The notes below the pieces were generated by a model. The model saw only the letters and a program-made list of their open reading frames with translations, made no database searches and had not been told where the DNA came from. The translations under genes and the position numbers were made by a program. Shown in pieces: positions 56,016 through 64,000 of a DNA stretch of 64,000 bases. Source of the stretch: Rubricoccus sp963708165 (lineage in GTDB: Bacteria > Bacteroidota > Rhodothermia > Rhodothermales > Rubricoccaceae). Numbering within the stretch: the stretch's first letter is position 1; each line of letters starts with the position of its first letter. Where the stretch lies: contig OY970187.1 of NCBI GenBank assembly GCA_963708165.1, positions 3,782,001 through 3,846,000 of the forward strand. The letters run 5' to 3'.

Positions 56016-57725
56016 CTACCTCACGACGGTGAGCATCCGGGAGCGGACGCCAGAGGCCGTGCTCAGGCGAAGCGTGTACACGCCAGAGGCTAGGCCGCGC
56101 GTGTCCAACGCCGCCTGCACGCGGTCGGCGGGAAAGTCTCCATCGGCGAGCGTCGCGATCTGTCGCCCGAGGGCGTCGTAGAGCGCGAGCGTGGCGCGGC
56201 CTGGAGCGTCGAGCGAAAACTCGACGCCCGTACGCGTGGCGGCAGGGTTGGGCGCAGGCGCGCCGAGCGCGAGCGTCCCGGCCTCTGGCGCCTGGTCTGT
56301 CGAGATCGGCGCGGCGCCGAGCAGCGCTGTCGTGCCGTCAGCGAAGACGGCGAGCAGTCCGAAGGCTTCGCCGTTTTGGTCGTCCGCGGGCGTGAGGAAG
56401 CCCGAGGCGAGAACGGTGACGGCGGAGCCGCCAGCACCTGCGAGGCCGGCGTTAAAGGACGCGACGGGCGTACCGCCAGCGGTGGTGACATCGAGCACGT
56501 AGGCCGCCGCAGGGATCGCGAGGTATCCCGTGATGGCCGTGTACGCAGCATCGTCCACCAGAACAGATCCGGCGGAGCGCACGTCGACGGTGGGCGCATC
56601 GGTCGCACCGTGCACCACGCGGACGGCTAGTCCGTCGTCGTCGCCAGAGGCCTCTTGCGCGTCTGCGCCGACGAGCAGCGTGAACGCGGTCGCGACGCCA
56701 TCGGGGTTGGCGGCGAACTGCGCGGGGTCGAGGACGCCGTTGGCGATCAGTTGCGTGCGCGTGTCCGAGGCCAGCGTGTACGTCTGGGTGAACACGGCGT
56801 CGGCCGAGCTCGTGGAGGTGCCGGGCGCGACGGAGACGGTGAGCGGCGTCTGCGAGGCGACGTCGATGAACGCTGTGGCGGTGCGGAAGGCGAGGTCGTC
56901 GAGCAGCAGGGCGCCGTTGACGTAGACATCGACGACCGCTGCGGCCGGATCGGCGGCGTTGTGAATGACTTGCAGCCGAGCCGTGCCCCCCACCCGTTCG
57001 AGCACCGCCGTCGTCCCGTCCGCAAAGACGGCGAGCAGGCGGAGCGTCGCGCCGTTCTGGTTGGCTTCCGGCCCGAGGAATCCGGAGGCGAGAATCGTGA
57101 CGGCTGCACCCTCGGCGCCCGCCAGAGGCGCGGCGTAGGACTCCGTCCCTCCGTCTGCGAACACAACGTCCAGCGTGGCATCGGCGGCGGGAAGCGCGAA
57201 GTAGTCCGTGATGCGGGTGTAGCTCACGTCGTCCACTAGGAGCGCGCCACCCGCGAGCACGTCGATGCTCGGAGCGTCGGTCGCGCCGTGGACCACGCGG
57301 ACCGCGACCGCATCGCCGTCGCCAGAGGCCTCTTGCGCGTTGGTTGCGGCAAGCAGCGTGAACGCGGTCGAGACGCCGTCGGGGTTGGCGGCGAACTGGG
57401 CCGGGTCGAGGACTCCATTCGCGATCAACTGGTAGGCGCCCGCGGGCAGGTTGTACGTGTTGCTGAAGATGGCGTCGGCGTCACTCGTGGACGTGCCGGG
57501 CGCGACGGCGACGACGAGATCGGTATCGGACGCGAGGTCGAGAAATGGCGTCGCGGTGCGGAAGGCGAAGTCGTCCAGGGTGAGGGCGCCGTTGACGTAC
57601 ACGTCCACGACGGCTGCGCCGGGATCGGCGGCGTTGTGGATGACCTGAAGGCGGACCTGGGCGACCGAGGGAATCGCGAGCGCCAGGGTCAGCGCGAGAA
57701 CGGAGAGGGAGCGAAACAAGGACAT
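56016..57725 (-). CDS. DUF4397-repeat surface protein with T9SS sorting domain
   Basis: An exported 569-residue protein. The signal peptide is MSLFRSLSVLALTLALAIPSVAQ. Two long similar repeats (about residues 22-245 and 248-465) each begin RLQVIHNAADP and VVDVYVNGA, with later units VRVVHGATDAPSIDVLAGG. These are four DUF4397 modules, each a beta-sandwich of unknown role found in surface proteins. The C-terminal T9SS domain starts LALGAPAPNPA and ends SRMLTVVR. The internal duplication is strong at the DNA level too. Confidence 0.9.
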   Translation of the reverse strand: MSLFRSLSVLALTLALAIPSVAQVRLQVIHNAADPGAAVVDVYVNGALTLDDFAFRTATPFLDLASDTDLVVAVAPGTSTSDADAIFSNTYNLPAGAYQLIANGVLDPAQFAANPDGVSTAFTLLAATNAQEASGDGDAVAVRVVHGATDAPSIDVLAGGALLVDDVSYTRITDYFALPAADATLDVVFADGGTESYAAPLAGAEGAAVTILASGFLGPEANQNGATLRLLAVFADGTTAVLERVGGTARLQVIHNAADPAAAVVDVYVNGALLLDDLAFRTATAFIDVASQTPLTVSVAPGTSTSSADAVFTQTYTLASDTRTQLIANGVLDPAQFAANPDGVATAFTLLVGADAQEASGDDDGLAVRVVHGATDAPTVDVRSAGSVLVDDAAYTAITGYLAIPAAAYVLDVTTAGGTPVASFNAGLAGAGGSAVTVLASGFLTPADDQNGEAFGLLAVFADGTTALLGAAPISTDQAPEAGTLALGAPAPNPAATRTGVEFSLDAPGRATLALYDALGRQIATLADGDFPADRVQAALDTRGLASGVYTLRLSTASGVRSRMLTVVR

Positions 57726-57806
57726 GGGACTGAGAGGAGAGGTGTGAACAGGGTGGCCTCTGGCGCCGGGGTGCGGCGCCAGAGTCCGGAGTCCGCCAGA
57801 GGCGGC

Positions 57807-58313
57807 TTAGGGGAGCAAGACGGCGTCGATGAGGTGCACGACGCCGTTGGAGGCCGCGATATCTGTCGTCGTGATGCGGGCATCGGCGGCGCCGTCGGCG
57901 TCGGTGTCGATGCCCAGGCCAGAGCCTGCGCTCACGATGCGGATGCTCTGGCCGTTGAGCGTGCCCAGGGACTGGCCGACGCTGAGGCTCGCCGCGCGGC
58001 GTTCGGCGCCTGCGATGACGTGCAGTTGCAGGATGGCGCCGAGATCCTCTCGCGCCAGAAGCTGCTCGGCCGTGGCGTCTAGCGCGTCGAGGAGATCACC
58101 GAAGGCGTCGTTGGTGGGAGCGAAGACGGTGAAGGGGCCGTTGCCTGCCAGGTCGTCGTCCAGGCCGGCGCGGATGACGGCGGCTTCGAGCGTGGAGAGG
58201 TTGGCGGTAGCAACGACGAGATCGGTGATGGTCGGGTCGTTGTCGTCGGTCTCGGTGGAGTCGCAGGCGGCGAGGACCGGGACGAGGAGGAGAAGCGCGA
58301 GGAGCCGGAGCAT
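57807..58313 (-). CDS. Fasciclin (FAS1) domain lipoprotein
   Basis: A 168-residue envelope lipoprotein with one FAS1 adhesion domain. MLRLLALLLLVPVLAAC has Cys17, followed by acidic CDSTETDDND. The FAS1 core runs LVVATANLSTLEAAVIRAGL, FTVFAPTNDAFGDLLDAL (the conserved H1-like motif) and NGVVHLIDAVLLP at the end, the usual VIDxVLLP block. It follows the DUF4397 gene on the same strand and is probably cell-surface exposed. Confidence 0.93.
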   Translation of the reverse strand: MLRLLALLLLVPVLAACDSTETDDNDPTITDLVVATANLSTLEAAVIRAGLDDDLAGNGPFTVFAPTNDAFGDLLDALDATAEQLLAREDLGAILQLHVIAGAERRAASLSVGQSLGTLNGQSIRIVSAGSGLGIDTDADGAADARITTTDIAASNGVVHLIDAVLLP

Positions 58314-58695
58314 GGGATCGGGGTGTGGTTGGGGACGGGCCTCGGTGTGGAGGTGTGGCGCCAGTACCCGTGACCTGGGAGGCGATGACCAGTCTGGTTT
58401 TGGGGATCAGGCTCCCCCCACCCCTCTCCCTCCCGCGGAATCGCCTCTGGCGCCAGAGGCCTCTGGCGGCTATCCGGTAGGGACGCTTCGCCGAGGCGTC
58501 CGTGGCCGACTGCGGTGCTTGGGCTGCGACCTTTGCGCTTTGAGTGCGGCGCGCTCGGCGAGCACGCCCTACCCTTTCGCATCCAGACGACTGCAAGGCT
58601 CTAGGCGCCAGAGGCAAGCGTCCGCCGCGCCTCTGGCGGACTGGTCACCCTCGAGCGCTCGCGTGTATCTGTAGCTCTTCCCTTCCACCCGCCTC
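58314..58695. other. 382-base intergenic region between fasciclin and the sigma-factor gene
   Basis: Divergent promoter region with no gene found. It contains a run of three consecutive 10-mer copies around 58443-58470 (head-to-head then tail-to-tail) and one more near 58627. Pyrimidine-rich stretches flank the sigma-factor GTG. No clear -35/-10 or -33/-7 pair. Confidence 0.5.
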
Positions 58696-59265
58696 GTGTC
58701 CGCGCCTTCTGATTCCGACCTCGACGACTGGGCGCGCCGCGTCCGGGCGGGCGACCTGTCGGCGTTCAAGGCGCTGTTCCGGGCGCTGCATCCGCGCCTC
58801 TCGCGTCTGGCCGTCGCGCTCGCGCCGTCGCCGCCAGAGGCCGAGGACGCGGTGCAGGAGACGTTTGCGCGGCTGTGGGAGCATCGCGAGCGGATCGACC
58901 CCGAGCGGTCCATCGCGGCCTATCTCGCGCGGTCCATCCGCAACCGGCTCTACAACGCCTCGCGCGATGGAACCACGCGGCGCGAGCTGTTAAATGCCCG
59001 AGCCGACGACGCGCGTCCCGACCCGCCGCCTCGGCCCGACGCCGTGGCTCACGCCTCTGGCGTCGGCGCGCAGGTTCGCGCGGCGCTGGGCACGTTGCCG
59101 CCACGCCAGCGCACCGCCATCGCGCTGACGCGCTTCGAGGGCCTCTCCCACGTGGAGGCCGCCGAAGTGATGACCTGCTCGGCGCGCACCGTCAACAACC
59201 ACATCGTCCGTGGCCTCCGTACTCTCCGCGACCGCCTCCAGGCGCTCGAATCCGATGTCCGCTAA
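58696..59265 (+). CDS. RNA polymerase sigma-70 factor, ECF type
   Basis: An ECF sigma factor of 189 residues that directs transcription of the adjacent uptake genes when its anti-sigma releases it. It starts at GTG 58696 (VSAPSDSDLD). Region 2 has GDLSAFKALFRALHPRL and AEDAVQETFARLWEHRERI; region 4 has LPPRQRTAIALTRFEGLSHV and SARTVNNHIVRGLRTLRDRL, the helix-turn-helix. The stop overlaps the fecR start (ATG 59255) by 11 bases. Confidence 0.94.
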   Translation: MSAPSDSDLDDWARRVRAGDLSAFKALFRALHPRLSRLAVALAPSPPEAEDAVQETFARLWEHRERIDPERSIAAYLARSIRNRLYNASRDGTTRRELLNARADDARPDPPPRPDAVAHASGVGAQVRAALGTLPPRQRTAIALTRFEGLSHVEAAEVMTCSARTVNNHIVRGLRTLRDRLQALESDVR

Positions 59266-60176
59266 TCCGTCCCTCCTTCCCGACGACCTCCGCGACGCGC
59301 TCGGCGCGGCGCCAGAGGCCGAGGACCTCGCCCGCGTCTGGCACCTGCTGGACGAGCCCGCCGACGACGCTGCGACCGACACCGCTTGGGCTGCGCTTCG
59401 CTCGCGCATCACTGCGCCCGAGGCCTCTGGCGTTCGCTCCGCTCCTACCGCCCCGGGACCGCCGCGCACCGCCCTGCCGCCAGAGGCCTCTGGCGGCGCG
59501 CGCGCTGGGCTGTGGCGGTGGGCGTGCTCGCGCTGACGGCTGCGGGTGTGTGGTGGACGCTGCCCGTCACGCACCGCGCGCCGCTGGGCGAGCAAGTCGC
59601 GGTCGTGCTGCCCGACGGCTCCGAGGTCACGCTGGCCTCTGGCGCCGAACTCTCGCACGACCGCCGGTTTGAGGCGCGCGACGTGCGCTCGTGGGCGAGG
59701 CATTTTTCGACGTGCAGACGCAAGAAGCGCCGTTCGTGGTGACGACGCACGACGCGCGCATCGAAGTGCTGGGCACGGCCTTCAACGTGCGGGCGTGGGA
59801 GGCGACGGCCGTCGCGCTCGTGCATGGCTCGGTCCGCGTCAGCGCCCGCACCCAGGACGTAATTCTCGCGCCCGGCCAGGCGGTCACGACCTCTGGCGAC
59901 CTAACGCCGCAAGAGGCCGACGTGGAGCGCGCGGGCCTCTGGCGCACGGGCGGACTTTCGTTCGACGACGAGCCGCTGGAAGCCGTCTTGCGCGACGTGG
60001 CTCGGCGCTACGACGTGGAGATCGAGACTGGCAGCGCGCCGCTCGGCGAGCGCGTCTCGGCCGTCTACTCCGCGCGGCCCGATCTCGACACGCTCCTGGG
60101 CGACTTGGGAGCCGCGACCGGCACGCGGTTCGCGCGCACCGCCAGAGGCTACCGCGCGGCGGGAACTGGCGACTGA
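59255..60176 (+). CDS. FecR-family anti-sigma factor, two frameshifts
   Basis: Inner-membrane anti-sigma regulator that relays the signal from the receptor to the sigma factor. ATG 59255 starts MSANPSLLPDDLRDALGAAP, an N-terminal cytosolic domain. A transmembrane helix WAVAVGVLALTAAGVWW follows near residue 85. The FecR domain has VAVVLPDGSEVTLASGAELSH and GEAFFDVQTQEAPFVVTTHD, then VLGTAFNVRAW. The C-terminal DUF4974-like part has LSFDDEPLEAVLRDVARRYD. Missing bases near 59500 and 59690 break the frame; corrected length is 307 residues. Probably sequencing error. Confidence 0.92.
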
Positions 60177-60216
60177 GTTCTTATCGTTTGCTCCTTCGCG
60201 CTGCCCTGGCCCGTAG

Positions 60217-63111
60217 ATGCTCCCTCTCCCCTTTTCTCGGTTTTGCGTCGCAGCGCTCCTCATGCTGTCGGCCTCTGGCGCGATGGCTCAGGTCTCGCCC
60301 GCGCCAGAGGCTGCGCGCTTGATTTTGCGTGGCGTACCCGCAGCGAGCGCGCTCGTGGCGGCGGCGGACGCGCTCGGCGTCGATGTCGTCTTTTCGGCCG
60401 AGCGCGTGGGCACCGCGCGCGTGTGGTGCGGCGGCGAGGCGTGGAGTGCGGACGACCTGCTGGGCTGCATCACCGACGCCGTCGGGCTGGACTACGTGCG
60501 GCGCTCGTCGGGCACCTATGTCATCGTGGAACGCGTGGTGGAGCCCGCCCAGGCGGGCGCCGTAGCGGGCCTCGTCGTAGATGCCGAAACCGGCGAGCCT
60601 CTGCCTCTGGCGCACGTGCTGTTGGGTCGCGCGGCGACCGCGACCGACGCCAGCGGCCGGTTCAGCCTCGCGGGCGTCGAGCCCGGACCGCACATGCTCC
60701 TCGCGAGCTACGTCGGCTACCGCTCCGGCGCGGTCCGCGTGGCCGTGCCGCCGGGCGAGACGCACCGCACGCGCATCGCGCTGCAGCCGACCGTGCTCCG
60801 CTCCGGAACGGCCGTCGTGTCGGCGTTTGAGCCCCGCGCCGCGTCCGAGCAACTCGGCGCCGACGTGGGCTTCGAGATCCTGCCCGACCGCATCACCGGC
60901 CACACGCCAGAGGCCCATGATGCGATGCCTCTGGCGGGCGGCGTGCCCGCCGTCACGTCCAGCGCCGACGGCCCGGCGCTCCGGCCGCTGCTCGGTGTCG
61001 GCGGGCGCACCTTCCGCGACGCGCTCTCGCTGCAGGGCGGCGAGCCCGGCGAGCACGCGCTGACGCTGGATGGCGCGCGCATCTACGAGCCGCTCTCGCT
61101 GGGCGACGCGCTGGGCGCGATCAGCCCCTAGCCGTCGGCCGCGTGACCGTGCGCAAGGCGGGCTTCGGGGCCTCTGGCGGCTCGCACCTCTCGGGCCGCA
61201 TCGAGGCCGAGCACGCGCTCGCGCGTCCCGCCAGAGGCCCGCTCGATCTGGCGGTCGAGAGCGACGTGTACGCCACGAGCGGGCGCCTGCGCGGCGCGGT
61301 GCGGCTGGGCACGTGGCGCGGCGAGGCCGTCGAATCGGTCGCGATGGTCTCGGCGCGGCGCTCGATGTGGGACGTGTTCCGGCCCGCCTCGCTGGACGGC
61401 GCCCTGCGCGAGTGGAACGCCGTCGATCCGGTCCTCGCGGCGGCGCTGGACGGCTCGGCCGTGCCGCCAGAGGCCAACTTCGACGCGCACCAGCATGGCT
61501 CGGACCTCTCCTTTTTTCCGACCTCCACGCCGCGGCGCGCGTGCGCGCAGGCGCCCTCGGCACGGTCCGCGCGAGCGTCTACCGCGGCGACTCGGCCGTC
61601 GTGACCGAGATGTTCGCCGTCGGCACGCCCATCGACGCGTCCTCCGCCTCTGGCGGCGCGCCAGAGGCCGCGACTCCGCTGTTCTTCGCGCGCGATGGCA
61701 CGCGGTGGAGCAACCTCGCCGCCTCAGTCCGCGCCGACGCGCTGCTCTCCTCGCGATGGCTCATCGGCGGCGGCGTGCGGTTCAGCCAGCACCGCCTGTC
61801 CCAGCGTTACGACGCTGTGCGCGAGACTGACGCAGGGCTCGCAATACCGACGACCTCGCGCAAGCCGAAAGCCAACTTCGCGCCGTGCTGGACGCCAGCG
61901 ACCCGCGCGACAACGGCAACGCGCTGGACGAGTGGACCGCGAGCCTGGACGCAGGCGTCGCACTCGGAACCGGCCAGGACCTGCGCCTCGGCCTGGAAGC
62001 CACGACCGTCCGCAACCGCTTTCACCTGCTGTCCTCTGGCGCCATGTCCGCGTCGCTGCGTGATCTGGACGCCGAGCACGGCCAGGAGCGCCTCACCGCC
62101 TTTGCCGAGAGCACGCACCGGCTGGGCGCGCGCTGGACCGTCGAGCCCGGCGTGCGCCTGACTGCGCTCGCGGCCTCTGGCGACGTGCTCGCCGAGCCCC
62201 GCTTGGCACTCCGCCTAGACGCGCTACCCGGCGACCGATTCGCGGGCGTGCCTCTGGCGGGCGTCGCGGCGCGCCTCGCCGTGGGCGTGTACCGGCAGTA
62301 CGCGACGCGCGTCGAACTCGCCACGTTCGGCCCCAGCGCGCTCGTCCCCGACGTGGCCGTGTGGCTTCCCGTCGACCGCACCGTCGATGCGCCCTCGGCC
62401 TTCCACGGTGCGGCCGAAGTGCTCTGGCAGCCCACCTCGGCGTGGTCGGCGCGCGTGGAGGCGTACGCGAAAGCGATGCCGCGCGTCTACGCGCTGGACT
62501 ACACCGCGCTGCTCTCTAGCGGCGGGCCTCTGGCGAACCAGGCCGATTTCCTGCTCCAAGAAGAGGGCCGCGCGTGGGGCGTCGGCGCGCGCGTCGAGCG
62601 GCAGGCGCCGCGCTGGGCCGCCTCGGCAGGCGTCGCGCTCGCGCAAACCGACCGCCGCTCCGCCGCGCGGTTTGGCGGCCGGTGGGTGGCCGCGCCGTGG
62701 TCCGAACCCGTCCGCGCCACGCTCGGGCTCGACGTCGTCGCACTCGGCCGCCGCGAGGCAGGCGTACTCCTCCGCGCCAGAGGCCTGGGCGTCTGGGGCC
62801 GCCCGTGGGCGCTGCGCCGCGCCTACTACGACGTGCTCCCCGCCCGAGGCGTCACGCGCTTCGGCGACCTCGCCTTCGACCGCCCCGAGGACGACGTGCT
62901 CGCGCCGCTGCTCTCGCTCGACGCCGGGATCGGCTACACCGGCACGCTTGCCCGCACGCGCATCGAGGTCGCCTTCGATGTCGCCAACCTCCTCGGCCGC
63001 CGCGACGTGCTGGACTGGTCGCTGCGCCTCGCCTCTGGCGGCGGCGCCGAGACCGTCACGCGCACGCTACCTGGCCGCCAGCCGTCGCTCCGCGTCCGCA
63101 TCGGGTTCTAA
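60217..63111 (+). CDS. TonB-dependent receptor with STN signalling domain, three frameshifts
   Basis: Outer-membrane ligand-gated transporter of the FecA type that also signals to FecR. Signal peptide MLPLPFSRFCVAALLMLSAS is followed by an STN domain (RLILRGVPAASALVAAADAL, ending SSGTYVIVERVV), a carboxypeptidase-regulatory-like domain (GLVVDAETGEPLPLAHVLLG), the plug (residues about 200-310, TLDGARIYEPLSLGD), and the barrel to RVRIGF. Frames break near 61125, 61508 and 61843; each fits one missing base, and three together give 965 residues. The final Phe is the usual outer-membrane insertion signal. The substrate (siderophore, sugar or other) is unknown. Confidence 0.9.
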
Positions 63112-63112
63112 A

Positions 63113-63130
63113 GCCTCTGGCGCCAGAGGC
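63113..63130. repeat. Head-to-head palindrome between convergent genes
   Basis: GCCTCTGGCGCCAGAGGC directly after the TonB-receptor stop (TAA at 63109-63111). Possibly a weak bidirectional terminator. Confidence 0.7.
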
Positions 63131-63161
63131 GAGCGCTCTGAGAGAGCAGCCGACAGACGCT

Positions 63162-63614
63162 CTACGGATGCCACCGGTAGATCTCGTCGGGGTCGCACTG
63201 CTCGCCCTCAGCGGTGATCCACATCGCTCCGCCAGAGGCTTCATCGGAGAAAAGCAGGCGGGCCGAGACCGGGCCGGACGGCAAGTCGATGGTGACCGAG
63301 CGCCCGAACGGCGGGGGCTCGTCCGCCACCGACACCCAGGCCTCTGGCGCGGAGAGCACGACCGGGGCGGGTGGCTCGGCCAGGAAGACGAGGTCGTTGG
63401 CATCGACGCGCTCCGCGACGCACGTTTCGCCAGAGGCCCAGCGGAAGGCCGTCGCGGGCTGACTGCGCTGCGTGGCGGCGAGGTAGGCCGCGAGGACGCG
63501 AGGGTGGGCACGTCGGTCCGGAGTAGAGGCCAGCGCTCGGTCGAGCGTGGCGCGGGTCCAGACGTGGTCTCGCCACGCAAACGCCCGGCCGGGTGCGACG
63601 TGTGAGAACGGCAT
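63162..63614 (-). CDS. Hypothetical protein, start uncertain
   Basis: A 150-residue protein from ATG 63614, beginning MPFSHVAPGRAFAWRDHVWT. The body has RAHPRVLAAYLAATQRSQPA and a C-terminal beta region (FGRSVTIDLPSGPVSARLLF). The same frame stays open upstream to about 63880 and encodes a protein-like stretch (RDLQRLLGRLGLADAF, AVVVALRDGISLRDALERL) but contains no ATG, GTG or TTG, so the natural start may be lost to a frameshift or be non-canonical. No family recognised. It directly follows nadB. Confidence 0.6.
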   Translation of the reverse strand: MPFSHVAPGRAFAWRDHVWTRATLDRALASTPDRRAHPRVLAAYLAATQRSQPATAFRWASGETCVAERVDANDLVFLAEPPAPVVLSAPEAWVSVADEPPPFGRSVTIDLPSGPVSARLLFSDEASGGAMWITAEGEQCDPDEIYRWHP

Positions 63615-63859
63615 GGCCTCTGGCGGAGGCGGGAGGTCGAGCGGCGCCGTGTCAATGCCGAGCCGCTCGAGGGCGTCGCGGAGCGAGATCCCATCGCGCA
63701 GGGCGACGACGACGGCGATCTCGCGAGGCGCGTCGAATGCGTCTGCCAGGCCGAGGCGGCCCAGAAGGCGCTGGAGGTCTCGACGGAGAGCGGCGGGTCG
63801 CAGGACGAGGTCTGGAGGTGAGAAACGATGCGCGTGGAGACTTCCAGCGGCGCCAGAGG

Positions 63860-64000
63860 CTACCCCACCGGCGAGACGTCCACCAGCGTGTCGTGCACCA
63901 TCGCTGGGTTGGGCTTCGGGAAGTCCAGCATGTAGTGCAGCCCGCGGGATTCCTGCCTCTGGCGCGCGCAGCCGACGATCATGTGCGCGATGGCCGCGAG
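63860..64000 (-). CDS. nadB: L-aspartate oxidase C-terminus, partial
   Basis: The last 46 codons of a protein that continues beyond the window. The sequence IAHMIVGCARQRQESRGLHY followed by MLDFPKPNPAMVHDT matches the conserved C-terminal helices of L-aspartate oxidase (RxESRGLHxxxDxP), which makes iminoaspartate for NAD synthesis. The related succinate dehydrogenase flavoprotein lacks this ending. The TAG stop overlaps the dispersed 10-mer. Confidence 0.8.
   Translation of the reverse strand, partial: LAAIAHMIVGCARQRQESRGLHYMLDFPKPNPAMVHDTLVDVSPVG

Larger units (their letters stand above)
1..64000. repeat. Dispersed 10-mer GCCTCTGGCG / CGCCAGAGGC, whole window
   Basis: A short word, GCCTCTGGCG or its complement, recurs throughout the window on both strands. 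A hand count of the 9-base core CCTCTGGCG/CGCCAGAGG in positions 1-10000 gave about 45 copies, roughly 19 in one orientation and 26 in the other. With about 67% G+C, chance predicts well under one. Copies lie in coding and intergenic DNA. Pairs form two 18-bp palindromes, GCCTCTGGCGCCAGAGGC and CGCCAGAGGCCTCTGGCG. One-base variants also occur (for example CCTCTAGCG near 16130 and 62515). In genes it is read mainly as Ala-Ser-Gly, Pro-Leu-Ala, Pro-Glu-Ala or Ala-Arg-Gly. Its function is unknown; uptake-sequence or HIP1-like roles are inference. Confidence 0.95.

Noticed and set aside
1..64000. Dispersed 10-mer as a simple codon-usage artefact
   Set aside because: It occurs in all reading frames, in both strands and in intergenic DNA, including perfect palindromes, which codon bias alone would not produce.
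1..64000. Prophage, integron, insertion sequence or rRNA/tRNA genes
   Set aside because: No transposase, integrase, phage structural gene or rRNA/tRNA-like sequence was seen on either strand.

Overview
This window is a 64 kb piece of a GC-rich (about two thirds G+C by eye) bacterial chromosome. The gene content points to the phylum Rhodothermota/Bacteroidota side of the tree, possibly a marine Rubricoccaceae-like organism (inference). The evidence is three large exported proteins ending in a type IX secretion (T9SS) sorting domain with the same terminal TVVR, a sigma/FecR/TonB-receptor trio with an STN domain, DUF4397 and fasciclin lipoproteins, weak Shine-Dalgarno signals, and TAnnTTTG-like promoter elements. 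Nothing looks like a prophage, plasmid, CRISPR locus, rRNA or tRNA.

Layout. 1-9.3 kb: partial GMC oxidoreductase, lipoprotein, katG, an M50-like membrane peptidase, ppk2, a DUF937 protein and pabB-pabC. 9.4-19.3 kb: secreted unknowns, a Uma2 nuclease-like gene, the fused B12 mutase icmF, an FG-GAP propeller T9SS cargo and an Sfp-type transferase. 19.5-28.8 kb: acyl-CoA dehydrogenase, GntR regulator, cupredoxin, ppk1, dnaG and small proteins. 28.9-32 kb: overlapping run pyrR-pyrB-deacetylase-RloA-like protease. 32-44.7 kb: second GMC oxidoreductase, rnd, redoxin-tlpA, M14 peptidase, NSS transporter, and a DUF1800-DUF1501 export pair. 44.8-55.8 kb: the translation cluster rimP-nusA-infB-rbfA-truB-ribF-(small exported protein)-rpsO-pnp. 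56-64 kb: DUF4397 T9SS cargo, fasciclin, sigma-FecR-TonB receptor, an unknown gene and the end of nadB.

The most striking signal is not a gene. A 10-mer, GCCTCTGGCG (reverse complement CGCCAGAGGC), is scattered through the whole window in both orientations, inside and between genes. By hand I counted about 45 copies of its 9-base core in the first 10 kb, where chance predicts fewer than one. It occurs singly, as two kinds of perfect palindrome, as the stem of terminators, fused to TAG stop codons, beside promoter-like elements, at the centre of larger inverted repeats, and as a small tandem array. It is rare or absent in the most conserved coding cores (none seen in pnp or rpsO). This resembles DNA uptake sequences of Neisseria/Haemophilus or HIP1 of cyanobacteria, but I know of no such description for this group.

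A second window-wide feature is about eighteen single-base frameshifts in otherwise well conserved genes (katG, ppk1, dnaG, pyrB, rnd, pnp, icmF, fecR, the TonB receptor and others). In every case correcting the inferred indels gives a whole number of codons. Sequencing or assembly error is the likeliest cause, so these genes are annotated as single CDSs with the break noted.
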